A stretch of 29,987 bases of DNA from DATJLQ01 sp035509415 (GTDB lineage: Bacteria > Pseudomonadota > Alphaproteobacteria > JACZXZ01): assembly GCA_035509415.1 (NCBI GenBank), contig DATJLQ010000220.1, positions 1 through 29,987 on the forward strand, read 5' to 3'. The translations under genes were made by a program, and so were the position numbers. Position 1 is the first letter of the stretch. Each line of letters starts with the position of its first letter. Positions 16,800 through 25,365 of the stretch are shown piece by piece. A model generated the notes under the pieces. The model was given only the letters and a program-made list of their open reading frames with translations. It was not told the DNA's origin and made no database searches.

Positions 16800-17441
16800 T
16801 CACGGCTTCCAGCGCAGAAAATTGGCGATGAGCCGCAGTCCGGCATCCTGGCTCTTGTCCGGGTGGAACTGGGTCCCGACCATGTTGTCGCGTCCGACCG
16901 CGGCGGTGAGGGGCGCGCCGTACTCGACCCGCGCCAGCACCTGCTCCGGCGACCGGCAGCGCAGCGCATAGCTGTGGACGAAATAGACGTCCGTTCCGGT
17001 CGGGAGCCCGCGCAGCACCGGATGGTCGCGCGCGATCTCGAGGTCGTTCCAGCCCATATGCGGGATCTTGAGCGCGGGATCCGCGGGCTCGATCGCCACC
17101 ACCTCGCCGGGGATCCAGCCGAAGCCCTGGTGGCTGCCATGCTCGAGGCCGCGCGTCGCCATGAGCTGCATGCCGACGCAGATGCCGAGGAACGGCCGGC
17201 CCTTCTCGATCACCGCCTCCTCGAGGGCGTCGCGCAGGCCGAGGATCGCGTTGACGCCGCGCGCGCATTCGCCGAACGCGCCCTGGCCGGGCAGCACGAT
17301 GCGCTCGGCCGCGCGCACCGCGGCCGCGTCGCTCGCGACCCGCACTTCGAGATTTTTCGACACCTCGGCCGCCGCGCGCTCGACGGCTTTCGCCGCCGAG
17401 CGCAGGTTGCCGGAGCCGTAATCGATCACGACGACGCTCAT
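16800..17441 (-). CDS. hisH: Imidazole glycerol phosphate synthase subunit HisH
   Basis: HisH is the glutaminase subunit that feeds ammonia to HisF. The 213-residue class I amidotransferase has DYGSGNLRSAAKAVERA, LPGQGAFGECARGV (oxyanion strand), and the nucleophile C88 in FLGICVGMQLMA. The catalytic His193 is in GTQFHPDKSQDAGL. The usual third triad residue is Glu (HPEKS); here position 195 is Asp (codon GAC, 16857-16859), a conservative but notable change. It lies 58 bp after hisB and 10 bp before hisA on the same strand. An unchanged HisF nearby suggests the synthase is still used. Confidence 0.97.
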   Translation of the reverse strand: MSVVVIDYGSGNLRSAAKAVERAAAEVSKNLEVRVASDAAAVRAAERIVLPGQGAFGECARGVNAILGLRDALEEAVIEKGRPFLGICVGMQLMATRGLEHGSHQGFGWIPGEVVAIEPADPALKIPHMGWNDLEIARDHPVLRGLPTGTDVYFVHSYALRCRSPEQVLARVEYGAPLTAAVGRDNMVGTQFHPDKSQDAGLRLIANFLRWKP

Positions 17442-17499
17442 GGCGCCCCATCGTCCCTTGGTTCGCGTCCTGCTGCGGTGCTGTCGCGCGGCGCCGGGC

Positions 17500-18111
17500 C
17501 TAGAGCCGGCCCTTGGTCGAGGGCACCAGATCGGCCTCGCGCGGGTCGACGGCAAGAGCCATGCGCAGCGCGCGCGCGAGCCCCTTGTAGCAGGACTCGA
17601 CGATATGGTGGCTGTTGTCGCCGTAGATGTTCTCGATGTGCAACGTGACGCCCGCGTGCTGCGCGAAGGCCTGGAACCATTCCTTGAACAGCTCGGTATC
17701 GAAATCGCCGAGCTTGGGCCGGGTGAACTCGACCTTCCAGATGAGATAAGGACGGTTCGAGACGTCGAGCGCCACGCGCGTCAGCGTCTCGTCCATCGGG
17801 ATGAGGGCCGAGCCGTAGCGCACGATGCCCTTGCGCTCGCCGAGCGCCTTGGCGACCGCCTGGCCGATCACGATGCCGGTATCCTCGGTCGTGTGGTGGT
17901 TGTCGATGTGGAGGTCGCCCTTGGCGCGCAGCGCGAGGTCGATCAGGCTGTGGCGCGAGAGCTGCTCGAGCATGTGGTCGAGGAAGCCGATGCCGGTCGC
18001 GACATCGTAGCGTCCCGTGCCGTCGAGGTTGACGGTGACCGAAATCTCGGTCTCGCGCGTTTTGCGCTCGACCGTGGCCTGGCGTCCCATTCCGCTGCGT
18101 CCGTCGCCCAT
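17500..18111 (-). CDS. hisB: Imidazoleglycerol-phosphate dehydratase
   Basis: HisB dehydrates imidazole glycerol phosphate to imidazole acetol phosphate using Mn ions bound by His/Glu clusters. The 203-residue monofunctional enzyme has GIGFLDHMLEQLSRHSLIDL, GDLHIDNHHTTEDTGIVIGQA (metal-binding HHTTED), IPMDETLTRVALDVSNRP, and near the end IENIYGDNSHHIVESCYKGLARAL. I chose the ATG at 18111 because AGGGAAGG lies 5 nt before it; the ATG at 18090 would give a 196-residue form closer to the usual length. It is the first gene of the his operon. Its ribosome site region is duplicated in tandem (18115-18140). Confidence 0.97.
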   Translation of the reverse strand: MGDGRSGMGRQATVERKTRETEISVTVNLDGTGRYDVATGIGFLDHMLEQLSRHSLIDLALRAKGDLHIDNHHTTEDTGIVIGQAVAKALGERKGIVRYGSALIPMDETLTRVALDVSNRPYLIWKVEFTRPKLGDFDTELFKEWFQAFAQHAGVTLHIENIYGDNSHHIVESCYKGLARALRMALAVDPREADLVPSTKGRL

Positions 18112-18114
18112 CGT

Positions 18115-18140
18115 ATCCTTCCCTGGGCATCCTTCCCTGG
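18115..18140 (-). repeat. Tandem duplication of the hisB ribosome-binding region
   Basis: Read on the minus strand, the 12-mer CCAGGGAAGGAT occurs twice with a period of 14 nt (18129-18140 and 18115-18126), just before the hisB ATG. Each copy holds a Shine-Dalgarno-like AGGGAAGG. The distal copy also creates an out-of-frame ATG (GGATGCC). A third core copy, CCAGGGAAGG, lies in the opposite orientation at 18281-18290, nearer the divergent cNMP-FHA gene. Confidence 0.6.
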
Positions 18141-18335
18141 CGCGACCGTGGGGATCGTCCCGGCCGGTCCGCCGCGCGCCCCGGGGAGTCCGGGGACGCG
18201 CTCTTTTACCAGGAACCTCAGCGGCTTGCCAGCCGAGCTTCAGGGCCGGGCGATTGACCGGCCGGGCCGGATCGGCTAAGCCAGGGAAGGCCGGCTCCGA
18301 ATCCGCGGGGGGCCGGCTCGAGACGGAGAACGGCC

Positions 18336-19289
18336 ATGCCCGAGAGGTCATTCTCGCCCGGCGAGTTCGTTTACCAGGAAGGCGACAAGAGCGACTTCGC
18401 CTATTTCGTCAAGACCGGCAGGGTTGAAATCCTGAAGTCCGAGGGCGCGGGGTTGCGCCAGGTGACGGTGCTCGGCCCGGGCGAGGTGTTCGGCGAGATG
18501 GGCGTGGTGCTCGACCAGCGGCGCTCGGTCACCGTGCGCGCGCTCGAGCGCACGACGGTGCGCGCCATCAGCCGCCTGAGCTTCATCGAGGCGGTGAACC
18601 AGCAGCCCGAGATGGCGCGCTCGGTGCTCAAGGCGCTGTTCGCGCGCCTCCACCAGGACGAGCGGCCGACGGCCGAGATCATGACGCTGCCGACCGCGCG
18701 GCGCGAGACGCCCGAGCCGGCGCCAGCGCCGGCCAGCGACGACGGGGCGCTCCGCTCGGGCATCAAGGCGCTCGGCAAGGCCGGGCCGCGCAAGCCCAAT
18801 CCCGTGCTCGCCGCCGAGCCCGACGGGCCGGAGCGGGCGCTCGAGCGCGTGCGCCGGGATCTGCGCGGCGGCGGGCCCGCGCGCGAGATCGAGCCGGGCC
18901 TCAAGCAGTACGGCACCATCCGCCTCCTCGCCGACAGCGAGCAGCTCGGCAAGCTCCTCGACCGGCCCGGCGTCGAGGTCGAGCGCCTGCCGTTCCAGGT
19001 CGGCCGCGAGATCGGCAAGCACGAGGACCCGCCCCAGGAGGACAACGACCTCTCGCTCCCGGACGAGCGGCCCTACAACCTCTCGCGCCGGCATTTCGCG
19101 ATCGAGCAGACCAAGCGCGGCCTGATCGTGCGCGATTGCGGCAGCCATCTCGGCACGCTGGTGAACGGCGTGCGCATCGGCGGTACCTCGAACGTGAGCG
19201 TCGCCATCCTCAAGACCGGCGACAATACGGTCGTCGCGGGCTCCGACACCTCGCCCTTCCGCTTCACGGTGCAAGTGGAGCCCGCGTGA
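18336..19289 (+). CDS. Cyclic-nucleotide-binding domain fused to FHA domain
   Basis: A 317-residue predicted cytosolic signalling protein. Residues 1-105 are a cNMP-binding domain (SFSPGEFVYQEGDKSDFAYFVKTGRVEIL), with the phosphate-binding cassette VFGEMGVVLDQRRSVTVRA retaining Glu54 and Arg63. A linker rich in Pro/Ala/Arg spans about 110-215. Residues 216-315 are an FHA domain with G223-R224, the NLSRRHF (S250, R251, H253) phosphothreonine-binding loop and GTLVNG (273-278). No DNA-binding or catalytic domain is present. It probably reads a cyclic nucleotide and binds a Thr-phosphorylated partner; both ligands are inferred. GGAG lies before the ATG. It is followed, 171 bp on, by hslV and is divergent from hisB. 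Confidence 0.88.
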   Translation: MPERSFSPGEFVYQEGDKSDFAYFVKTGRVEILKSEGAGLRQVTVLGPGEVFGEMGVVLDQRRSVTVRALERTTVRAISRLSFIEAVNQQPEMARSVLKALFARLHQDERPTAEIMTLPTARRETPEPAPAPASDDGALRSGIKALGKAGPRKPNPVLAAEPDGPERALERVRRDLRGGGPAREIEPGLKQYGTIRLLADSEQLGKLLDRPGVEVERLPFQVGREIGKHEDPPQEDNDLSLPDERPYNLSRRHFAIEQTKRGLIVRDCGSHLGTLVNGVRIGGTSNVSVAILKTGDNTVVAGSDTSPFRFTVQVEPA

Positions 19290-19324
19290 GGCGGCGCGGC
19301 TGAGGTCGGGAACGGGATTGCGCC

Positions 19325-19356
19325 CTTGATCCGCGCGGCCTGCTTTCCCATCTTAT
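19325..19356 (+). promoter_or_regulatory. RpoH (sigma32)-like heat-shock promoter of hslVU
   Basis: CTTGAT (19325-19330) is followed after 16 nt by CCCATCTTAT (19347-19356) and then GG, the same pattern as the dnaK element. The distance from the -10 to the hslV ATG is 104 nt, nearly equal to that at dnaK. hslVU is a classic sigma32 operon in E. coli. The leader also holds a direct repeat of GTCGCCGGCCC (19360-19370 and 19379-19389). Confidence 0.7.
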
Positions 19357-19460
19357 GGGGTCGCCGGCCCAGGGGAGCGTCGCCGGCCCGATACGATCGT
19401 CCGCCGCTTGGCGCCGCCCGGGGAAGCAGGCCGCGCCGCACGAGCGGGTCTCGAGGGCAA

Positions 19461-20005
19461 ATGACGGAAGAGAGCAAGAGCCCCTGGCACGGCACGACCA
19501 TCCTGTGCGTGCGCAAGGGAGACGCCGTGGTCATCGCCGGCGACGGCCAGGTGAGCATGGGCCAGACCGTGATCAAGGCGAACGCGCGCAAGGTGCGCCG
19601 GCTCGGCGACGGCTCGGTGATCGCGGGCTTCGCGGGAGCCACCGCCGACGCGTTCACGCTGTTCGAGCGGCTCGAGGCGAAGCTCGAGCAGCATCCGGGC
19701 CAGCTCACGCGCGCCTGCGTCGAGCTCGCCAAGGACTGGCGCACGGATCGGTACCTGCGCCGGCTCGAGGCGATGATGGCGGTCGCGGACAAGAAGGCGT
19801 CGCTGATCCTGACCGGCACGGGCGACGTGCTCGAGCCCGAGGACGGGCTTATCGGCATCGGCTCGGGCGGTACCTTTGCCCTCGCCGCCGCGCGCGCCCT
19901 CATCGACCGCAGCGACATGACGGCCGAGGCGATCGCGCGCCGCGCCATGGACATCGCGGCCGACATCTGCATCTACACCAACCACAACATCGTGATCGAA
20001 GCCCT

Positions 20006-20009
<4 letters not shown>
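19461..20009 (+). CDS. hslV: ATP-dependent protease subunit HslV (ClpQ)
   Basis: HslV is the proteasome-like peptidase of the HslUV complex, which degrades misfolded and regulatory proteins. The 182-residue product starts MTEESKSPWHG and then TTILCVRKGD. The family's catalytic N-terminal Thr corresponds to the first T after HG, so an 11-residue propeptide is probably removed by self-processing, as in other alphaproteobacterial HslV. AGDGQVSMGQTVIKANARKVRRL, IAGFAGATADAFTLFERLE and GIGSGGTFALAAARAL complete the fold. The ribosome site GAGGGC precedes the ATG. It overlaps hslU by ATGA and has an RpoH-like promoter upstream. Confidence 0.98.
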
Positions 20010-21393
<1,384 letters not shown>

Positions 21394-21397
<4 letters not shown>

Positions 21398-21762
21398 GGG
21401 CGCTTCTTCCTCGGCGCCTTCAATAGGCGCAGTGCCTCCGCCACCGTCTCCTCGGGGAGCGTCTTGATGCGCTCGGCGAGGAGATTCGCGAGCTCGGTCT
21501 GCGCGGGCGAGAGGCCGGCCGTATCCACCACGACGCGCGGGTGCGAGAGGCGCGCGAGCCGTCCAAGCTCCTCGGCGTCGTCCCAGATCAATCCGAAATA
21601 GGCGCAGATCTGCTGCACCAGGCCCGCCTTGGGCCGGCTGCGGCGGCCATGCTCGAGAGACGAAAGATAGGGCGCCGAAAGGTGGAGATCCTGCGCCATG
21701 CGCCGGAGCGTGATGCCGCGCTGGCGCCGGAGCTCGCGCACGCGCGCGCCGAAGGGCGTCAT
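21394..21762 (-). CDS. XRE family helix-turn-helix transcriptional regulator
   Basis: A 122-residue DNA-binding protein. The Cro/C1-type HTH occupies about residues 4-60 (FGARVRELRRQRGITLRRMAQDLHLSAPYLSSLEHGRRSRP). The C-terminal part (FGLIWDDAEELGRLARLSHPRVVVDTAGLSPAQTELANLLAERI) is a helical region seen in alphaproteobacterial relatives next to smr. Target genes are unknown. It overlaps smr upstream by ATGA (21759-21762), so it is the last gene of the tim44-mltA-lut-smr series. Its stop codon and that of hslU overlap on opposite strands in the sequence CTAG. It has no toxin partner. Confidence 0.92.
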
Positions 21763-22424
21763 CGCTGGCGCTTCAAGAGCACGTAAAGCGCGCCCGAGCC
21801 GCCATGTTGCGGCCGCGCGTCGGAGATGGCGAGGATGCGCCCGCGTAGGCCCGGCTCGTTGAGCCAGCGCGGCACGCCCGCCTTGATCACGCCCACTCTT
21901 GCCTCGGCGCCGAGCTCGCCCTCGGGGGCGCGGCCCTTGCCGGTGATCACGAGAAGACAGCGTTGGCGCGCGCGCCAGGCACGCTCGATGAACGCGGCGA
22001 GCGCCTTGTGCGCCTCGACCACCGTGTGGCCGTGGAGATCGAGACGCCCGTCGATCTCGAGCTCGCCGCGGCGGAGACGCTCGGCGGTGCGCTTGTCCAT
22101 GTCGCGCGCCTCGCCCGGCGCGAGAGCCGGCGGGCCGACCGGAACCGGGCGCGGCAGGTCCGAGCGTGGGATCGAGTTCGGCGCGGGCGCTTGCGGCGCC
22201 GACGCGCGCGGCTCGAGGGTGCGCGGGCCCAGGGGAAGCGGCTTCGGCAGAGGTGCCGTCGCCTTGCGCGCGATGGGGGTCGCGTCGCGCATCGCGCGGC
22301 GCCAAAGCTCGACCTCGTCCGAGGGAAGAGGCGCGCCGGGCTCAGGCCTGGGCGCGTTGGGCTTGGTGCCGCCCTTGGACGGCGCGTGCGCTCCCGCGCG
22401 CTTCGGCGGCTCAGGTTTTCCCAT
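21759..22424 (-). CDS. Smr domain protein
   Basis: A 221-residue protein with a disordered, Pro/Ala/Lys/Arg-rich N-terminal half (about 1-120). A C-terminal Smr domain (about 125-221) carries the LDLHGHTVVEAHKALAAFIERA motif and LVITGKGR. Smr domains are related to the C-terminal nuclease domain of MutS2; small stand-alone members may nick DNA or cleave RNA, and the alphaproteobacterial ones are uncharacterised. It commonly follows mltA in relatives; here the three lut genes lie between them. It overlaps lutC by 14 bp (22411-22424) and xre by 4 bp. Confidence 0.92.
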   Translation of the reverse strand: MGKPEPPKRAGAHAPSKGGTKPNAPRPEPGAPLPSDEVELWRRAMRDATPIARKATAPLPKPLPLGPRTLEPRASAPQAPAPNSIPRSDLPRPVPVGPPALAPGEARDMDKRTAERLRRGELEIDGRLDLHGHTVVEAHKALAAFIERAWRARQRCLLVITGKGRAPEGELGAEARVGVIKAGVPRWLNEPGLRGRILAISDARPQHGGSGALYVLLKRQR

Positions 22425-23103
22425 CGCCGTCGTCCGCGACCAGGATGATGTGGAGGCGCTTCGGCCCGTGGGCGCCCATCTGGAGCTGCTGCTCGATGTC
22501 GGCCGAGCGCGACGGGCCGGTGATGAAATTGACCGTGCGCGGCCAGCCCGAGCCCGCCTCGGCGCGAAGCCGGTCCCACCCATCCTCGTAGGCGCCGACG
22601 ATCTGCGACGCGCGCAAGAGGACGATGTGGTTCTCGGGCAGGAAATTGAGCGTGGTGGGACGCGTCGGTCCGGAGACGAGCATCAAGGTCCCGGTCTCGG
22701 CGATGGCGGCGAAGGCGGGCGTCAGGCTCGCGCGGTCGTCGGGGGCGGCGATGCCGGTCTCGATCTTGACGAGGGGATGGCGCTCCCACGGCAGCCCCGC
22801 GACCGCGGCGTCGGGCGCGAGCTTGAGCTTGGGCGGCAGATTGTGACGCGCGAGGAACGCGGCCGCGGCCGCCGGCACGTCCGAAGCGCTCGCGACGCGC
22901 TCGACGCTCGCAGCCGCCTTCTCCGCCATCTCGACGAAGAGGGCTTGGCGCGCACGCGGCTCGAGCTGGCCGCGCTTCGGCACCAGGTTGCGCGCGTGGC
23001 GCGCGATGCGCGTCTCGACCGCGGCGCGGCGCGCGTCGCCGGACGCAACGCCGCCGAGGGACGCGCGCATACGCTCGAGAATCGCCGAACGGGCACCGCT
23101 CAT
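22411..23103 (-). CDS. lutC: Lactate utilization protein C (LUD domain)
   Basis: LutC/LldG is the third component of the LutABC system, which oxidises L-lactate to pyruvate in B. subtilis and relatives; its own function is unclear. The 230-residue product has a helical N terminus (about 1-75) and the LUD domain: AAAFLARHNLPPKLKL, GIAAPDDRASLTPAFAAIAETGTLMLVSGPTRPTTLNFLPENHIVLL, and FITGPSRSADIEQQLQMGAHGPKRLHIILV at the C terminus. The start overlaps lutB by ATGA and its 3' end overlaps smr by 14 bp, so smr expression probably depends on this transcript. Confidence 0.93.
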   Translation of the reverse strand: MSGARSAILERMRASLGGVASGDARRAAVETRIARHARNLVPKRGQLEPRARQALFVEMAEKAAASVERVASASDVPAAAAAFLARHNLPPKLKLAPDAAVAGLPWERHPLVKIETGIAAPDDRASLTPAFAAIAETGTLMLVSGPTRPTTLNFLPENHIVLLRASQIVGAYEDGWDRLRAEAGSGWPRTVNFITGPSRSADIEQQLQMGAHGPKRLHIILVADDGDGKT

Positions 23104-24518
23104 GGCTTGCCTCCGCGCCGCGCCGCCCAGAGCGCTTGAAAAGTAGGGCCCTCGGGTGCGGGCATGTCGCGCCCGTCGGTCCAGCCATGGGCGAGCGGAA
23201 GCGAGCGGAACCGCCCGTTCCTGCGTCCAAGCGCTCCGAGAAACGCCATGGCGACGCGCGTCGCGAGCCGGTAGAGCGCGGGCCGGCGCGCGAGCCAAGC
23301 CCAGAGCTTGAGCGCCCAACGCGCGCGCGCGGGCGGAATCTTCGCCTCGAATTCGCGCTCGCGCCAATGGCGCAGCAATTTCGGCAGCGGAATACGCACC
23401 GGGCACACGCTTTCGCAACGTCCGCAGAGCGTCGAGGCGTTCGGAAGATCGTGCGCCTCCGCGACGCCGACGAGGGCCGGCGTCAGCACCGCGCCGATCG
23501 GCCCCGGATAGACCCAGCCATAAGCATGGCCGCCGATCGCGTTGTAGACCGGGCAGTGATTCATGCAGGCCCCGCAGCGGATGCAACGCAGCACTTCTTG
23601 GAACTCGGTGCCGAGCAGCCGCGTGCGCCCATTGTCGACCAGCACCACGTGATATTCCTCGGGCCCGTCGAGATCGTCCGCGCGGCGCGGGCCGGTCGAG
23701 AAGGTCGTGTAGACCGAGAATTCCTGTCCGGTCGCCGAGCGCGCGAGGATGCGCAGGAGCGTGGTCGCGTCCTCGAGGGTGGGGACGAGCTTCTCGGGCG
23801 TGGCGAGCACGATGTGCGCGCGGGTCAGGTTCTGGGTCAGATCGCCATTGCCCTCGTTGGTCACGATCACCGACGAGCCCGTCTCGGCGATGAGGAAATT
23901 GGCGCCCGTGATGCCGACGTCGGCGGCGATGAACTTCGCGCGCAGCACCTCGCGCGCCTCGGCCATCAGCTCCGACGCCTCCTCGAGCCGGCGGGACTTC
24001 CCGTAGCGTTGGTGGTTCTCGAAGAAGGAGTCGCTGATCTGGTCCTTGGTCAGGTGAATCGCGGGCGCGATGATGTGGCTCGGCGGCTCGTGACGCAGCT
24101 GGATGATGTATTCGCCGAGATCGGTCTCGACCGGCGCAATCCCGTTCGCCTCGAGAAACTCGTTGATCGCGATCTCCTCGCCGACCATCGACTTGCCCTT
24201 GGTCACGGTCTTGGCCTTGAGGCGCCGGCAGATCGCGAGCACCGCGCGGCGCGCCTCCTCGGCGTCGGCGCACCAATGGATTTGCCCGCCGCGCTTCACC
24301 AGCTCCGCCTCGTAGCGCTCGAGATAGAGGTCGAGATGGGCCAGCACGTGGTTCTTGATGTCGCGCCCCTGGTCGCGGAGTTCCTCGAACTCGGGGAGCC
24401 GCGCCGCCGCCGCCGCGCGCGCCTCGCGGAAGCCGAGCTTGGTCATGGCGCGCTGGAGCTGGGCGTCCTCTAGCGCGTGACGCGCGTTCGACTTGAAGGC
24501 GTGGCTGGTCGCTTCCAT
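23100..24518 (-). CDS. lutB: Lactate utilization iron-sulfur protein LutB
   Basis: LutB/LldF is the Fe-S component of the LutABC lactate oxidase. The 472 residues match the family length. An N-terminal LUD-like part (KSMVGEEIAINEFLEANGIAPVETDLGEYIIQLRHEPPSHIIAPAIHLTKDQI, about 112-165; TGANFLIAETGSSVIVTNEGNGDLTQNLTRAHIVL, about 200-235) comes first. Two ferredoxin-type motifs follow: RCIRCGACMNHCPVY (about 310-325) and LCGRCESVCPVRIPLP (about 365-380). All expected cysteines are present. It overlaps lutA by one base (TGATG) and lutC by ATGA, so the three are translationally coupled. Confidence 0.95.
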   Translation of the reverse strand: MEATSHAFKSNARHALEDAQLQRAMTKLGFREARAAAAARLPEFEELRDQGRDIKNHVLAHLDLYLERYEAELVKRGGQIHWCADAEEARRAVLAICRRLKAKTVTKGKSMVGEEIAINEFLEANGIAPVETDLGEYIIQLRHEPPSHIIAPAIHLTKDQISDSFFENHQRYGKSRRLEEASELMAEAREVLRAKFIAADVGITGANFLIAETGSSVIVTNEGNGDLTQNLTRAHIVLATPEKLVPTLEDATTLLRILARSATGQEFSVYTTFSTGPRRADDLDGPEEYHVVLVDNGRTRLLGTEFQEVLRCIRCGACMNHCPVYNAIGGHAYGWVYPGPIGAVLTPALVGVAEAHDLPNASTLCGRCESVCPVRIPLPKLLRHWREREFEAKIPPARARWALKLWAWLARRPALYRLATRVAMAFLGALGRRNGRFRSLPLAHGWTDGRDMPAPEGPTFQALWAARRGGKP

Positions 24519-25291
24519 CAGCGCGGGCCCTCGGGCGCGGCACTTCGTCGCTCGCCGATCGCAGGCGTCTCGGTCATGCCGGCGAGGAGCTCGGCCACGT
24601 GGCGCGCCTCGATCCGCGAGCCTTCGCGCTTCAGCTTACCCGCCATGTTGAGCAGGCAGCCGAGATCGCCCGCGAGCAGAAGCGCGGCGCCCGTGGCCGC
24701 GATGTCCTTGGTTTTTTCTGCCGCGATGCGGGTCGAGATCTCGGGATATTTGATGCAGAAGGTGCCGCCGAAGCCGCAGCATACCTCCGCACCCGGCAGC
24801 TCCTTGAGCGTCAATCCCTCGACCGAGGCGAGGAGCTTCCGCGGCTGCGCCTTCACGCCCAGCTCGCGCAGGCCCGAGCAGGAATCGTGATAGGTGACGC
24901 TGCCGCGATAAGATGCCGCGACGCGCTCGACGCCGAGCACGTCGACCAGGAACGAGACCAGCTCGTGGGTGCGGCTTGCGAGCTCGCGCGCGCGCCGCTC
25001 CCACTCCGGCTCGTCGCGGAACAGCTCGGGATAATGGATCTTGATCATGCCGGCGCAGGAGCCCGAGGGTGCCACCACCGCATCGTAGCCGGCGAAGCTC
25101 TCGATCACCTGGCGCGCGATCGGCTTCGCGTCCTTGCGGTCGCCGGAATTATAGGCGGGCTGGCCGCAGCAGGTCTGGGCGCGCGGCACTTCGACCGTGC
25201 AGCCCGCATCCTCGAGCAGCTTGACCGCGGCGAATCCCACCGACGGCCGGAACAGATCGACCAGACAAGTGACGAACAGGCCGACCCTCAT
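24518..25291 (-). CDS. lutA: Lactate utilization protein A (CCG domain)
   Basis: LutA/LldE carries two CCG domains, which bind Fe-S clusters in heterodisulfide-reductase-like proteins and in the glycolate oxidase GlcF. The 257-residue product starts MRVGLFVTCLVDLFRPSVGFAAVKLLE. It shows QTCCGQPAYNSGD (first CCG, about 40-52) and EVCCGFGGTFCIKYPEIS (second, about 192-209), with VTYHDSCSGLRELG between. It is the first lut gene, 74 bp after mltA. No lactate permease or lutR regulator is near. Lactate oxidation is the family role; in this organism it is inferred. Confidence 0.94.
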   Translation of the reverse strand: MRVGLFVTCLVDLFRPSVGFAAVKLLEDAGCTVEVPRAQTCCGQPAYNSGDRKDAKPIARQVIESFAGYDAVVAPSGSCAGMIKIHYPELFRDEPEWERRARELASRTHELVSFLVDVLGVERVAASYRGSVTYHDSCSGLRELGVKAQPRKLLASVEGLTLKELPGAEVCCGFGGTFCIKYPEISTRIAAEKTKDIAATGAALLLAGDLGCLLNMAGKLKREGSRIEARHVAELLAGMTETPAIGERRSAAPEGPR

Positions 25292-25365
25292 CGGGGCGTT
25301 TCTCCCTTGCCCGAGACCGCCGCGGACCGGGCCAAGAATGGCGCCTCGCCCCCGCGATGGCAAGC

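Noticed and set aside
18112..18335. Possible histidine attenuator leader before hisB
   Set aside because: No leader peptide with a run of His codons and no terminator/antiterminator pair with a T tract is present on the minus strand; only GC-rich small palindromes and the duplicated ribosome site.
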